From Microbacterium sp. CBA3102 (lineage in GTDB: Bacteria; Actinomycetota; Actinomycetes; Actinomycetales; Microbacteriaceae): 64,000 bases of DNA. The notes beneath the pieces were generated by a model. The model did not search any database. It was given only the letters and a program-made list of their open reading frames with translations, and had not been told where the DNA came from. The stretch spans positions 1,550,001 through 1,614,000 of the forward strand of contig NZ_CP042412.1 of NCBI RefSeq assembly GCF_007954505.1, written 5' to 3'. Both the position numbers and the translations under genes were made by a program. Shown here piece by piece: positions 35,590-43,890 of this stretch (the stretch's first letter is position 1; every line of letters starts with the position of its first letter).

Positions 35590-36922
35590 TCTTGGCTCTA
35601 GCGAACGGAGTCGGCTGAGGCGTCCAGTACGACGAGTTGCCCAAGTACTTCTCTCGCAGAAGCACCGCGAGCGCGATCCCGACGAAGACGAGCTGACGGT
35701 CGAGTCCATAGAAGATCGACAAGAAGACGGTGACGACGACGCTCGCATGGATCCAGACGGCGGAGAGATTGGGGGCGTCGAACGTACGAACCGCACCCAG
35801 GACGATCATGCCGAGGAACAGGAAGAGGCCCACGAGGCCGAAGCAGAACATGGCGTTCCAGATCGCCCCCTGAGTGCCCACGTAGATCTCGCTCCACGTG
35901 CTGGGCCTTGGCGCACCCCACCCGATCACAGGGGATTGGAGAGTCCTCTCCCACGTCTCCGCATAGAGATTGCCGCGGCCTTCGGTCGTGTCGACCGTCT
36001 CCTGCCGTGCGACGATGCCGTCGAGGAAGCCGGAGAGGAAGAGGATGACGGCACCGGCGAGGCCCAGCATGGTCACCCAGAAGAACGCGAGCAGGCGACC
36101 CCGGATCAGGAGGCAGAAGAGCACGTAGGCGACGGCGCCGGCGATACCGAGGAAGAGCCCACGGTTCGTGGTGGCGATCGCAGGGGGGATCGCAGCGACC
36201 AACGCGATGACGAGCACCCACATCGCGCGGGCGGTGCGGTGTCCGATCGCCGTCCCGATGGCGATCGGCGTGAGCACCGCCATCGCAGCGCCCCAGCCGT
36301 TGGTGTAGGAGAACGGTGCGGAAGGACGGACGAACGGTTCTTCGGCACCCCACGGCGTCTGGATCTCGGCCAGCGTGGGGAACACCAGCTCCGACACGTA
36401 GTCGTTGCTCGAGATCGCGTCGGGCAGCAATCGTCCGATCGTCATCGTGAGCTGCACTTCGGGGAAGAACATCCCCAGGTAGCCGCCGACGATCACGAAC
36501 ATCCAGATGAAGGTGAGCCCGTTGAAGATCCGCTTCGGAGGCAGCGACGTCCGAGCGTTGACGATGTAGACCATGATGATGGCCAGCGCGAGGAACTGAC
36601 TGAACCGCACCCCGAGTCCGACGCCTCGTCCGAGTTGGTCGATCATCAGGGCGGACGGGATCATCCACAGCACGAAGCCGATCCAGGGGAGGATTCCCGG
36701 CACGATCAGGATGCGCCTTCGCATGATCAGCAGTGCGAGCATCGGGATCGCCATGATGACGGAGGCGAAGGGGAGCATCCCCACCAACCAGAACAGCGGG
36801 TAGCCCCAGAGGACCGTGAGGACGGGCCAGGCGGGCAGGACCCTCGGCTCGACTTCGAGGCTCGCGTCTTGGCCCGTCGCCGCGATGAGCGATCGACTCG
36901 GGGAGGCGATGAGTGAAGCCAT
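35579..36922 (-). CDS. O-antigen polymerase/ligase-like membrane protein (Wzy type)
   Basis: A 447-residue protein with about 10-12 membrane helices and a large outer loop containing WGAPRPS and NAMFCFGLVGL, as in the Wzy_C/O-antigen ligase family. It should join repeat units outside the membrane. ATG 36922 lies 17 bases after the CDP-alcohol transferase stop; no strong Shine-Dalgarno is seen, so translation is probably coupled. Confidence 0.83.
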   Translation of the reverse strand: MASLIASPSRSLIAATGQDASLEVEPRVLPAWPVLTVLWGYPLFWLVGMLPFASVIMAIPMLALLIMRRRILIVPGILPWIGFVLWMIPSALMIDQLGRGVGLGVRFSQFLALAIIMVYIVNARTSLPPKRIFNGLTFIWMFVIVGGYLGMFFPEVQLTMTIGRLLPDAISSNDYVSELVFPTLAEIQTPWGAEEPFVRPSAPFSYTNGWGAAMAVLTPIAIGTAIGHRTARAMWVLVIALVAAIPPAIATTNRGLFLGIAGAVAYVLFCLLIRGRLLAFFWVTMLGLAGAVILFLSGFLDGIVARQETVDTTEGRGNLYAETWERTLQSPVIGWGAPRPSTWSEIYVGTQGAIWNAMFCFGLVGLFLFLGMIVLGAVRTFDAPNLSAVWIHASVVVTVFLSIFYGLDRQLVFVGIALAVLLREKYLGNSSYWTPQPTPFARAKNEE

Positions 36923-36939
36923 GCGAGGTTCGTCCGGGG

Positions 36940-37644
36940 TCAGAGTGCGGTGAGCTGTGAATACTTGCGGCGGAGTGAGCCCGCGAAGATCAGTATGTGC
37001 CAGGCGAACAACGCCGCATAGAGCACGGTGAAGACCATCGGCAGTCCGACGAATGCCACGACCACATACGTCGTGGAGGGATCCTGCGGCTGCTTGATGA
37101 AGGATTCCAGGATGCCACGGCGGCCGTCGTCGGAGGAAGGCACCGGTTTCGGGAGGAGCTTCTCGGCGAGGAGTTGAGAGAGGAACCACCCGGACACGAG
37201 GACGGAGAAGAGCCCGGCGCAGAGGATGAGCCAAGGGGTGGCATCCGTCCGCAGCAGGTGGATCGCGACGGAGATGTGCACCAGGGGTGCGCGTACGCCG
37301 TCCACGACATGGTCCAGCCATTCACCTGCGGGGCCGCCACGCCCTTGGATACGCGCGAGCTGACCGTCTGCGGAGTCGAGAACGTATCCGACGAGAAGAA
37401 GCACAGCGGCGAGGGGGCCGGCCCACCAATCTGTGACCGCGGCCAGCACCCCCACGCCCGCCAGTCCGATCACGGCGGAGAGTGCGGTGACGCCGTTCGG
37501 GGTGGCGCCCCACGTCGCTCCCACGACCGCTGCTTTTCCGCCCAGAGGGCGATTGACCCATCGGAGGTACGCGGGAACGCCCGCCCCCGCTTTCTGGGCG
37601 GAGGCGAGCGCTCGGCGTGCTTCGGTGTAGGAGAGCCGGCTCAT
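36940..37644 (-). CDS. CDP-alcohol phosphatidyltransferase family protein
   Basis: A 234-residue membrane enzyme with the metal-binding CDP-alcohol signature DG-x2-AR-x8-G-x3-D-x3-D, seen as DGQLAR, then GEWLDHVVD near residue 100. About five to six helices are visible. Such enzymes transfer a phosphoalcohol from a CDP-alcohol. Its start overlaps the stop of the giant secreted protein (ATGA), so it is part of the exopolysaccharide operon and not a housekeeping phospholipid gene. It might decorate the glycan or its lipid anchor. Confidence 0.87.
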   Translation of the reverse strand: MSRLSYTEARRALASAQKAGAGVPAYLRWVNRPLGGKAAVVGATWGATPNGVTALSAVIGLAGVGVLAAVTDWWAGPLAAVLLLVGYVLDSADGQLARIQGRGGPAGEWLDHVVDGVRAPLVHISVAIHLLRTDATPWLILCAGLFSVLVSGWFLSQLLAEKLLPKPVPSSDDGRRGILESFIKQPQDPSTTYVVVAFVGLPMVFTVLYAALFAWHILIFAGSLRRKYSQLTAL

Positions 37645-40600
37645 CCGCGAAGCATACTCAATGCGAGGTCGAAGCTCAGATCGGGCGTCGCGCGGTAGTT
37701 CGCGTGGACCGAGGCCGCGATCACGTTGTCTCCCTCGACGAGCAGGTTCGCTGGCACCGAGAAGGTGACCGGGTTGGCCGCGGCAGTACTCGCTCGCGGT
37801 ACAGCGGTCGCGTACGAGTTCTGCGTGAGCGTTCCGGCTCCGAGGTTCGCGCGCCCCAGCTCGACGCCATTGAGGTAGACGACCACCCCGTCATCCGCCG
37901 TCACGGTAACGGTACCGTCTTGCACCGTTGACGGATCCGTCACAGTGAAGGCGTGGCGGAACTGGGCGCTGAGCGGCTTGGTGGAGAGGTTCGTCGGATC
38001 GATGTTCGTCGCTGCGCTGGCAACGCCCCGTGCGAGGACAGCCGCGCCGGAGTTCCAGGCGGACGCGTCGAAGCCGGTGGCGTTCCAATCGGCAGCCAGA
38101 GGATCCGTTGAGTAGCGCCACGACCAGGTGGAGCCGCTCGAGATCGTGACCGGCACCTCGTCGTCCGCCGGCGGTGCAGCGGTCGTCACCTGTGTGACAG
38201 CCGGTGCAGAGGTGAGGTCGCCGACTCCGACGGCGACGACGCTGTACTCGTACTCGGTAGATGCGGCCAAACCGCTCTCCGTGAACGTCGTCGTGGCCGC
38301 GTCCGTCGTACCCACCTGCTCGCCGTCCCGGCTGATCACATAGGACAGAGGGGTCGTCCCGCTCGTGGGAGCGGTCCAGGTGAGGGTGGCCGTGTCGAAC
38401 GTGCTCGTGCCCGAGAGCCCGGTCACAGTGTTCGGAGCCGTCGGTGCTTCCCCACGCTCTGCGGTGAAGGCGAGATCGAAGCTGATGTCAGCAGTCGATC
38501 GGTAGTTGGCGTGCACGGAGGCAGCGAGGACGTTGGTGCCGTCCACGAGGATGCCCTGTGGCACGTCGAAGGTGACGCGGTTCGCCGCCGCCCCGGTGTG
38601 CGAGATCACGCCCGTCGCGTACGAGTTCTGCGTGAGAGTGCCTGCAGGCATCCGCTCCCGGCCCAGTTCGACGCCGTTGAGATACAGCACGACTCCGTCA
38701 TTCGCGATCACCGAGATCTTGCCGTCGACGACGCTCAGCGCGTTCGTGACCTGGAACTCGTTGCGGAACTGTGCGCTGAGAGGTTTCGGCGCGAGGTTGG
38801 TCGGGTCGATGTCCGTGGTCGCCGAGGCTACGCCGCGGGCGAAGAAGCCGTCGCCGACATTCCAGGCCGTGTCGTCGAAGTCCGTGCTGTTCCAATCGGT
38901 AGGCAACGCGTCCGTGGTGTATCGCCAGGACCAGGTCGCGCCGTTCTCGATGAACGTGAGTGCGCTCTCCGGAGCGGGCTCGGCGACGAAGGCCGCGGTG
39001 CTCGCAGAACGGTTTCCACCGCTATCCAGAGCCCGAACGAAGTAGTTCGTCGGCGTCTCGGTGATCGGCACCGTGTATGTCGTCGTCGTGGTCGATGCGA
39101 TCACCCGGTTGTCACGGAGGATCTCATACGAGACGCCACCCGCGTCGGTGGACGCCGCCCAGGTCAGCGTCGCCTCGCTGCCGCCGTTCCCCGGAGTCGC
39201 GGTGATCGGCCCCGGCGTCGTCGGCGCGGTCGTGTCCTTGGGAGCGAACCGGATGTACCCGCCGGACCATTGGTTGACTTCGCCGGCCCTGACGGATCGC
39301 CTGAAGTCGCCTCCGGCCCAAAGGACGCCGGTGCTGTCGAAGAAGGTGCCCCACGCGCCGTATCCAGCACGCGCCTGCACGACGGGCGACCACTCCTTGA
39401 CGAACTTGCCAGTCTGCGCGTCCCACGCGCCCATGAGGTTCATCTTGTCGGCCTGCGTCCACCCCGTGCCGACGTTGCTCCACTCGTAGGCGTCCTGGTA
39501 GACCCAGTGGCCGCAGTGGCATCCGCCGATGACGAGCGAAGCGTTGTGCTCGACCGTCTGGAAGTCGCCGCCGGCCTTGGTGATCGAGCCACCGACGCGC
39601 TCGAAGGTGTTTCGATCGTAGGAGAAGAGCGAGTGCTCAGAACCGCCGAGCCACACCTTGCCGCCGGCCTCTGTCACGCCGAGCTGCCAGATGTTGCCGG
39701 AGTAGTTGCCCGAGGCGTCGATCGAAGCCTTGCTGAACTTGGGAACCCAGAGCGGGTCGACCAGCGGTGCGCCGGCTCCTGTCTGGATGGCGGCCGCGCT
39801 GGGCGTCGAGGTCGTCTGCTTCATCTTGAAATAGCCGGAGAAGTAGGTACGGTCTCCCTGGTCGGAGGCATCCACAGCGATCGAGGTGCCGTTGAGGAAG
39901 GCGTTCCAGTTCGTGTCGGGGCGCCCGGTGGTCAGGCTGATCCGGCCACCGTTCCAGGTGCTCGCGCTCGTGGTGGATCCGACCGCACTCAGATGAGTGA
40001 GCGATCCGGCGACGTAGAGGAAGTCGTCCTGTACATCGAGGTCGCGGATGTACGGCACGCTTCCGGTCGCCCGGTGTTCTGCCGCTACCTGCCATCCGGA
40101 GAGTTGCCCTGTGCTCGGGTCGAGGATCGCGATTCCAGCCTGCGGAGTGCCGTTGACTGTGGAGAACTGGCCTCCGATGGCGACGCGTCCGTCGGGGAGA
40201 CCGACGATCGCCTTCACCTGTCCGTTGAGCTGCGGTCGGAAGGACGAGACCCACTCGCCGGTGTTGACATCGAATGCGGCGATGTACGGCTGCTCGACTT
40301 GCCCGGAGCCGCCTTCGTTCCGCTGAACGTAGCGGAAGTTACCGCCGACGAAGACTTTGCCGTCGACCTCGCCGAACTCGGCCACCTCGGTGTTGAGCTC
40401 GCCGCTACTCCCGTTGGCGAAGCCGGAGACGCCCCACACGGTGGTCATCGCGTTGCTTTCAGGAATCGCAGCCACCGTGGTCGCAGGGCTTCCCGTTGCC
40501 GGAATGGTGCCGAAGTCGAGGTCGGCGACCTTGAGCTGTGGCCGCAGGAAGACCTGGGTGAAGGGACGCGCGTACGACTGTCCCGACGGAGCCCAGAGGT

Positions 40601-41336
40601 AGGAAGTCTCCGACGTGCTTCCGCCCTGGCTGGATCCGTATGCCCAGCCGTTGAGGTAGTTGTGCGACGACTGCTCGCTGAAGACGACGCGGCGCAGTTG
40701 GTTGTTGTTGCCGAAATTGTTGGTCTGTCCGCCGGTGCCGTTCGCGCCATCGAAGGAGTAGTTCTTCACGCGGTGCTCGGCGCCGAAGGTCCACACCCAG
40801 CGGTCGCGCTGGGTGAAGGTGAACCGCGCTTCTTGCCAGCCCGTTCCTGCCGTGTTCGTGGCTCGACGCAAACGGATTCCGTCGCTCAACGCATCGACGC
40901 GACCACCGTCGAGGAGACCGTCCACGGTCGCTGCGGGGAGCTGCGCGGGCTGGAAAGCGTCGGTTCCTGTGGGGGTGTTGCGGATCTGTGCGGCGGTGCG
41001 CAGCCCGTTGTATCCCTCTTTCCACCCTTCGCGACCGCGCCCGATGAGCACCCATCCGCCACCGGACGTCGTCTGGTCGCAGTAGAACTCCTCCGGGGCG
41101 ACGAGGGTGGGCGTGACCAGCCAGTACACGCCGTCGGTGGATTGGGGATAGTTCTGCTTGATCTCCCAGCACGAGGCGGCGGCAGTCTCCTGTGACAGGC
41201 CGTCGGGGAGCGGAGCAGTTGCCGATGCGGCGGCGAGCGGCGTGAGCAACGAACCCACGAGGGCGGCCGCGGCGACGATCGCGCCTGCGGCTACCCGGGC
41301 GGGGTTCGTCCCCCGCGCCTTTGCTTTGATGTTCAT
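37641..41336 (-). CDS. large secreted multidomain protein (fibrinogen-like, propeller, Fn3, jelly-roll)
   Basis: A 1231-residue secreted protein. Residues 1-42 are a signal peptide. A fibrinogen C-terminal-like region starts near 54 (CWEIKQ, EEFYCDQ, GGGWVLI) and may run to about 270. Residues 300-730 contain repeated strands like a beta-propeller (VFVGGNF, RVAIGGQF, VWLGGSEH, VLWAGGDF). Two fibronectin type III-like domains (735-825 and 990-1080) alternate with two similar jelly-roll modules (832-985 and 1085-1231). No catalytic motif or cell-wall sorting signal is visible. It sits in mid-operon, coupled to a membrane enzyme, so a glycan-binding or matrix role is likely. Confidence 0.82.
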   Translation of the reverse strand: MNIKAKARGTNPARVAAGAIVAAAALVGSLLTPLAAASATAPLPDGLSQETAAASCWEIKQNYPQSTDGVYWLVTPTLVAPEEFYCDQTTSGGGWVLIGRGREGWKEGYNGLRTAAQIRNTPTGTDAFQPAQLPAATVDGLLDGGRVDALSDGIRLRRATNTAGTGWQEARFTFTQRDRWVWTFGAEHRVKNYSFDGANGTGGQTNNFGNNNQLRRVVFSEQSSHNYLNGWAYGSSQGGSTSETSYLWAPSGQSYARPFTQVFLRPQLKVADLDFGTIPATGSPATTVAAIPESNAMTTVWGVSGFANGSSGELNTEVAEFGEVDGKVFVGGNFRYVQRNEGGSGQVEQPYIAAFDVNTGEWVSSFRPQLNGQVKAIVGLPDGRVAIGGQFSTVNGTPQAGIAILDPSTGQLSGWQVAAEHRATGSVPYIRDLDVQDDFLYVAGSLTHLSAVGSTTSASTWNGGRISLTTGRPDTNWNAFLNGTSIAVDASDQGDRTYFSGYFKMKQTTSTPSAAAIQTGAGAPLVDPLWVPKFSKASIDASGNYSGNIWQLGVTEAGGKVWLGGSEHSLFSYDRNTFERVGGSITKAGGDFQTVEHNASLVIGGCHCGHWVYQDAYEWSNVGTGWTQADKMNLMGAWDAQTGKFVKEWSPVVQARAGYGAWGTFFDSTGVLWAGGDFRRSVRAGEVNQWSGGYIRFAPKDTTAPTTPGPITATPGNGGSEATLTWAASTDAGGVSYEILRDNRVIASTTTTTYTVPITETPTNYFVRALDSGGNRSASTAAFVAEPAPESALTFIENGATWSWRYTTDALPTDWNSTDFDDTAWNVGDGFFARGVASATTDIDPTNLAPKPLSAQFRNEFQVTNALSVVDGKISVIANDGVVLYLNGVELGRERMPAGTLTQNSYATGVISHTGAAANRVTFDVPQGILVDGTNVLAASVHANYRSTADISFDLAFTAERGEAPTAPNTVTGLSGTSTFDTATLTWTAPTSGTTPLSYVISRDGEQVGTTDAATTTFTESGLAASTEYEYSVVAVGVGDLTSAPAVTQVTTAAPPADDEVPVTISSGSTWSWRYSTDPLAADWNATGFDASAWNSGAAVLARGVASAATNIDPTNLSTKPLSAQFRHAFTVTDPSTVQDGTVTVTADDGVVVYLNGVELGRANLGAGTLTQNSYATAVPRASTAAANPVTFSVPANLLVEGDNVIAASVHANYRATPDLSFDLALSMLRG
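37645..38950 (-). repeat. two homologous jelly-roll coding modules
   Basis: The regions 37645-38150 and 38465-38950 encode similar modules (SGSTWSWRYSTD against NGATWSWRYTTD, VYLNGVELGR in both, ASVHANYR in both). They are internal duplications of one domain, separated by a fibronectin-like segment. Confidence 0.8.
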
Positions 41337-41370
41337 CGGGAATCCTTCTTCGAGTGTCGGGTCCAACGGG

Positions 41371-42057
41371 TCAGGCTGCGTCGCAGTCCTGGACATCCGG
41401 GATTTCATGGGACGAGATCTTCCAGGTTTTGTCTTCGAAGACAGCCCCATAGAGGTGGGCCACGGGCCGGCCCGGGTTGTACAGCGAGTCCTTGAGAGAG
41501 TTTCCTGCCGCATCGGTCACGTCGATATCCGAGACGTCGACGCAGACCTTCAACATGATGGTGGCGGGGCTGGCAGCCAGATCGACCGCAGTCGGTGTGA
41601 CCGAGGTCACTCTGGCGTCGCCGGTCTGTTTGTAGCCGAGATCGAATTGTTCACGAGCGTGCGACTGCACCTCGCCGAGGACCCAACCGGTGGCGACCGC
41701 TTCGACTCCGACGGCGGAACCGTCGCCGCGCTGTGCGACTTCGTCCAGCGCGGCGACAACGGCGTCCGCTGCGGCTGTGGCGCGATCGACTTCAGCTTTC
41801 TCATCGTCACTCAGCGGCCCGGTAACGATTGCGGGGATCGTGGTGAGCGGCTCTTCGGACGCATCATCGTCAGCGTCGCCGTCGTCAACGGGGGTGTACG
41901 TCGAGGCGGCCTGTGGAGTCGCCCCGTTGTTCACGACGAGAGCCACTCCGACGCCGCCGGCCACGAGAGCGAGAGCCGAAGCAACCGCGACCGCGATCCA
42001 GCGCGTGCGTCGACGTGGTGACGTCTCCGGCGTCTCGACCTGTTCCGTGGTGTCCAT
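41371..42057 (-). CDS. membrane-anchored hypothetical protein of the exopolysaccharide operon
   Basis: A 228-residue protein with one membrane helix at about residues 19-43 after a basic cytoplasmic stretch (RRRTRW), an acidic Asp/Ala linker, then an outer domain of about 150 residues with one Cys pair (VCVDVS and QDCD). The fold of the outer domain is not recognised. ATG 42057 overlaps the stop of the preceding transferase gene (TGATG), so it is coupled to it. It may be an assembly scaffold. Confidence 0.72.
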   Translation of the reverse strand: MDTTEQVETPETSPRRRTRWIAVAVASALALVAGGVGVALVVNNGATPQAASTYTPVDDGDADDDASEEPLTTIPAIVTGPLSDDEKAEVDRATAAADAVVAALDEVAQRGDGSAVGVEAVATGWVLGEVQSHAREQFDLGYKQTGDARVTSVTPTAVDLAASPATIMLKVCVDVSDIDVTDAAGNSLKDSLYNPGRPVAHLYGAVFEDKTWKISSHEIPDVQDCDAA

Positions 42058-43583
42058 CAGTAGGCTCCGTTCGGCTGGACCATGACCTTGGCAGTGCGCC
42101 ACATGATCTGCAGGTCATTCATGACCGACCAGTTCTCGACGTAGTGCAGGTCGAGGCGCACGCTCTCGTCCCAGGACAGGTCGCTGCGTCCGGACACCTG
42201 CCACAGGCCGGTGATGCCGGGCTTGATGTAGAGGCGACGGAACACGGTTCCGTCGTAGGCCGTGACTTCGCTCTGCAGCGGCGGACGCGGCCCGACGACG
42301 CTCATGTCGCCGGTCAGGACATTCCAGAACTGGGGCAGCTCGTCGAGCGACAGCTTGCGCAGAACCTTGCCCACTCGAGTGACACGCGGGTCGTCCTTCA
42401 TCTTGAAGAGGAGGCCGGCGCCGTCGTTCTGCTCCTTGAGAGCGGCGAGCTGCTGCTCGGCGTCGGTCTTCATCGAACGGAACTTGACCATCTTGAACGT
42501 GCGTCCGTCGCGACCGACGCGCTCCTGGAAGAAGAACACCGGGCCAGGTGAGTCCAGCTTGACGAGCAGAGCCAATAGCGGCGTGATCACGGCGATCGGG
42601 ATCAATGCGACCGTCGCGACGGCGATGTCGAGAGCTCGCTTGAGCACGTGGACGCCGCCTTCATAGGTCGGGATCTTCACCTGGATCAGCGGCAGGCCAT
42701 CGACCTGGCGAAGCGAGACACGGGGCCCCGCGACGTCCGTCAGGCGGCTCGAGAGCACCAACTCGGCAGCGGTTCCCTCGAGTTCCCAGCTGAGCTGCTT
42801 GATGAAGTCGGGCTCACCCTCGGGGCGGCTCGCCACGATGATGGTGTCCGCCCCGAGTTGCGTCGCCGCTGCGGCGACGGTGTTGAGATTGCCCACGACC
42901 GGGTAGATGCTCTCCCCGACGGCGAGCGCGCCGGCGTTGCGATCCAGCAGCGTCGTCCCCACGACGTGGTAGCCGTTCTCTTCACCCTTCTGAAGAGACT
43001 TGATCACGTACTCGACGTCTCCGGTGGCACCGACGACCAGGGTCCGCGACGCGTACTGTCCCCTCAAGCGCTGCTGCTGCAGCCAGCGGCGCCAGGTCCA
43101 GCGTGCGACGAGAAGCCCGAGCATCCCGACCGGGAGCGCGGCGAAGAACAGCGGCTGCAGTCCTTCCCACTCCAGGAGGATGCCCGCGATCGCGGCGATA
43201 CCGAAGGCGAGACCGCCGGCGTGTGCCACGCGGCGGTACTCGATGGCCCCGGATCCGAAGATGGCGGCCGCCCGGGTGTTGAGGGCCGACAGCATCAGAT
43301 ACCAGGCCAGACCGAGAAACGCCGCGTTACGCAGCGCTTCGGCGGCCCAGACGTCGGTGATCAGCTGGACCGCCGCCGTCAGACCGACCGCGAACAGGAT
43401 GACAGCCGCATCCGTGATCCGCAGGCGCATCCGATAGCCGCGCTCCCACTGACGACGTCGTTCCAAGGTCGCCGATGCGCGCGGTGTGACCACCGTGCGC
43501 GTCACCGACTTGGTGGCTCGCGGAGCCGCCACCGGCACGAAGCCCGTGCGAGTGATGCTCAGGGCATCCTCGACGGAAGTCAT
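42057..43583 (-). CDS. polyprenyl glycosylphosphotransferase (initiating sugar transferase)
   Basis: A 508-residue enzyme. The N-terminal part has about five membrane helices and a CoA-binding-like middle, and the C-terminal 200 residues are the bacterial sugar transferase domain (KRALDI, FKMVKFRSMKTDA, KLSLDELPQFWNVLTGDMS, VGPRPP, KPGITGLWQVSGR). It starts the repeat unit by moving a sugar-1-phosphate onto undecaprenyl phosphate. It is the first gene of the minus-strand operon that runs to 34078. Confidence 0.93.
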   Translation of the reverse strand: MTSVEDALSITRTGFVPVAAPRATKSVTRTVVTPRASATLERRRQWERGYRMRLRITDAAVILFAVGLTAAVQLITDVWAAEALRNAAFLGLAWYLMLSALNTRAAAIFGSGAIEYRRVAHAGGLAFGIAAIAGILLEWEGLQPLFFAALPVGMLGLLVARWTWRRWLQQQRLRGQYASRTLVVGATGDVEYVIKSLQKGEENGYHVVGTTLLDRNAGALAVGESIYPVVGNLNTVAAAATQLGADTIIVASRPEGEPDFIKQLSWELEGTAAELVLSSRLTDVAGPRVSLRQVDGLPLIQVKIPTYEGGVHVLKRALDIAVATVALIPIAVITPLLALLVKLDSPGPVFFFQERVGRDGRTFKMVKFRSMKTDAEQQLAALKEQNDGAGLLFKMKDDPRVTRVGKVLRKLSLDELPQFWNVLTGDMSVVGPRPPLQSEVTAYDGTVFRRLYIKPGITGLWQVSGRSDLSWDESVRLDLHYVENWSVMNDLQIMWRTAKVMVQPNGAY

Positions 43584-43890
43584 GCCGAGGCCCCATGAGC
43601 CGTGAATGTACGCAACATTCCCCAGTGCGTCATTTGATTCCCCAGATTCCCCAAACCGTGAACCCCACGTTCACGGCATCTATCTGCGTCCCGACCCCTC
43701 GGGTCCTGCTGGTTCACCGTGATCCCACATCACGGAGCGCATCTCGCCATCCCTAAACGGCGGTTGCATACAGCAGGCACTGCAGACGTTGATCACTGTA
43801 GCGGATCGAGCCCGTGAGGGGAAGACGCTTATGGCGATGGATTGTATCGAGTGTCGCCGCGGGGATGAACCCTGGCGCTATCCTGTCGCC
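43584..43890. promoter_or_regulatory. 307-bp divergent promoter region with repeated TGGGGAAT
   Basis: Three copies of ATTCCCCA (minus-strand TGGGGAAT) lie at 43617-43624, 43637-43644 and 43646-43653, upstream of the exopolysaccharide operon. A similar double site precedes the oxidoreductase gene at 31954-31970. The remainder, toward 43890, contains the -10 box TATCCT of the LtrA-like gene. No RNA gene is seen. Confidence 0.5.
43879..43884 (+). promoter_or_regulatory. -10 box of a leaderless promoter for the LtrA-like gene
   Basis: TATCCT, six bases, then GTG 43891. Confidence 0.6.

Noticed and set aside
38511..41195. An 894-codon open frame antisense to the large secreted protein
   Set aside because: It mirrors the codon structure of the opposite strand gene, which has signal peptide and domains. 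Long antisense frames are common in high-GC DNA, and no domain is visible in this one.
37641..43583. Riboswitch or long structured leader in the exopolysaccharide operon
   Set aside because: The genes overlap or lie within a few tens of bases of each other, leaving no room. The only longer leader, upstream of 43583, shows repeats but no conserved fold I recognise.
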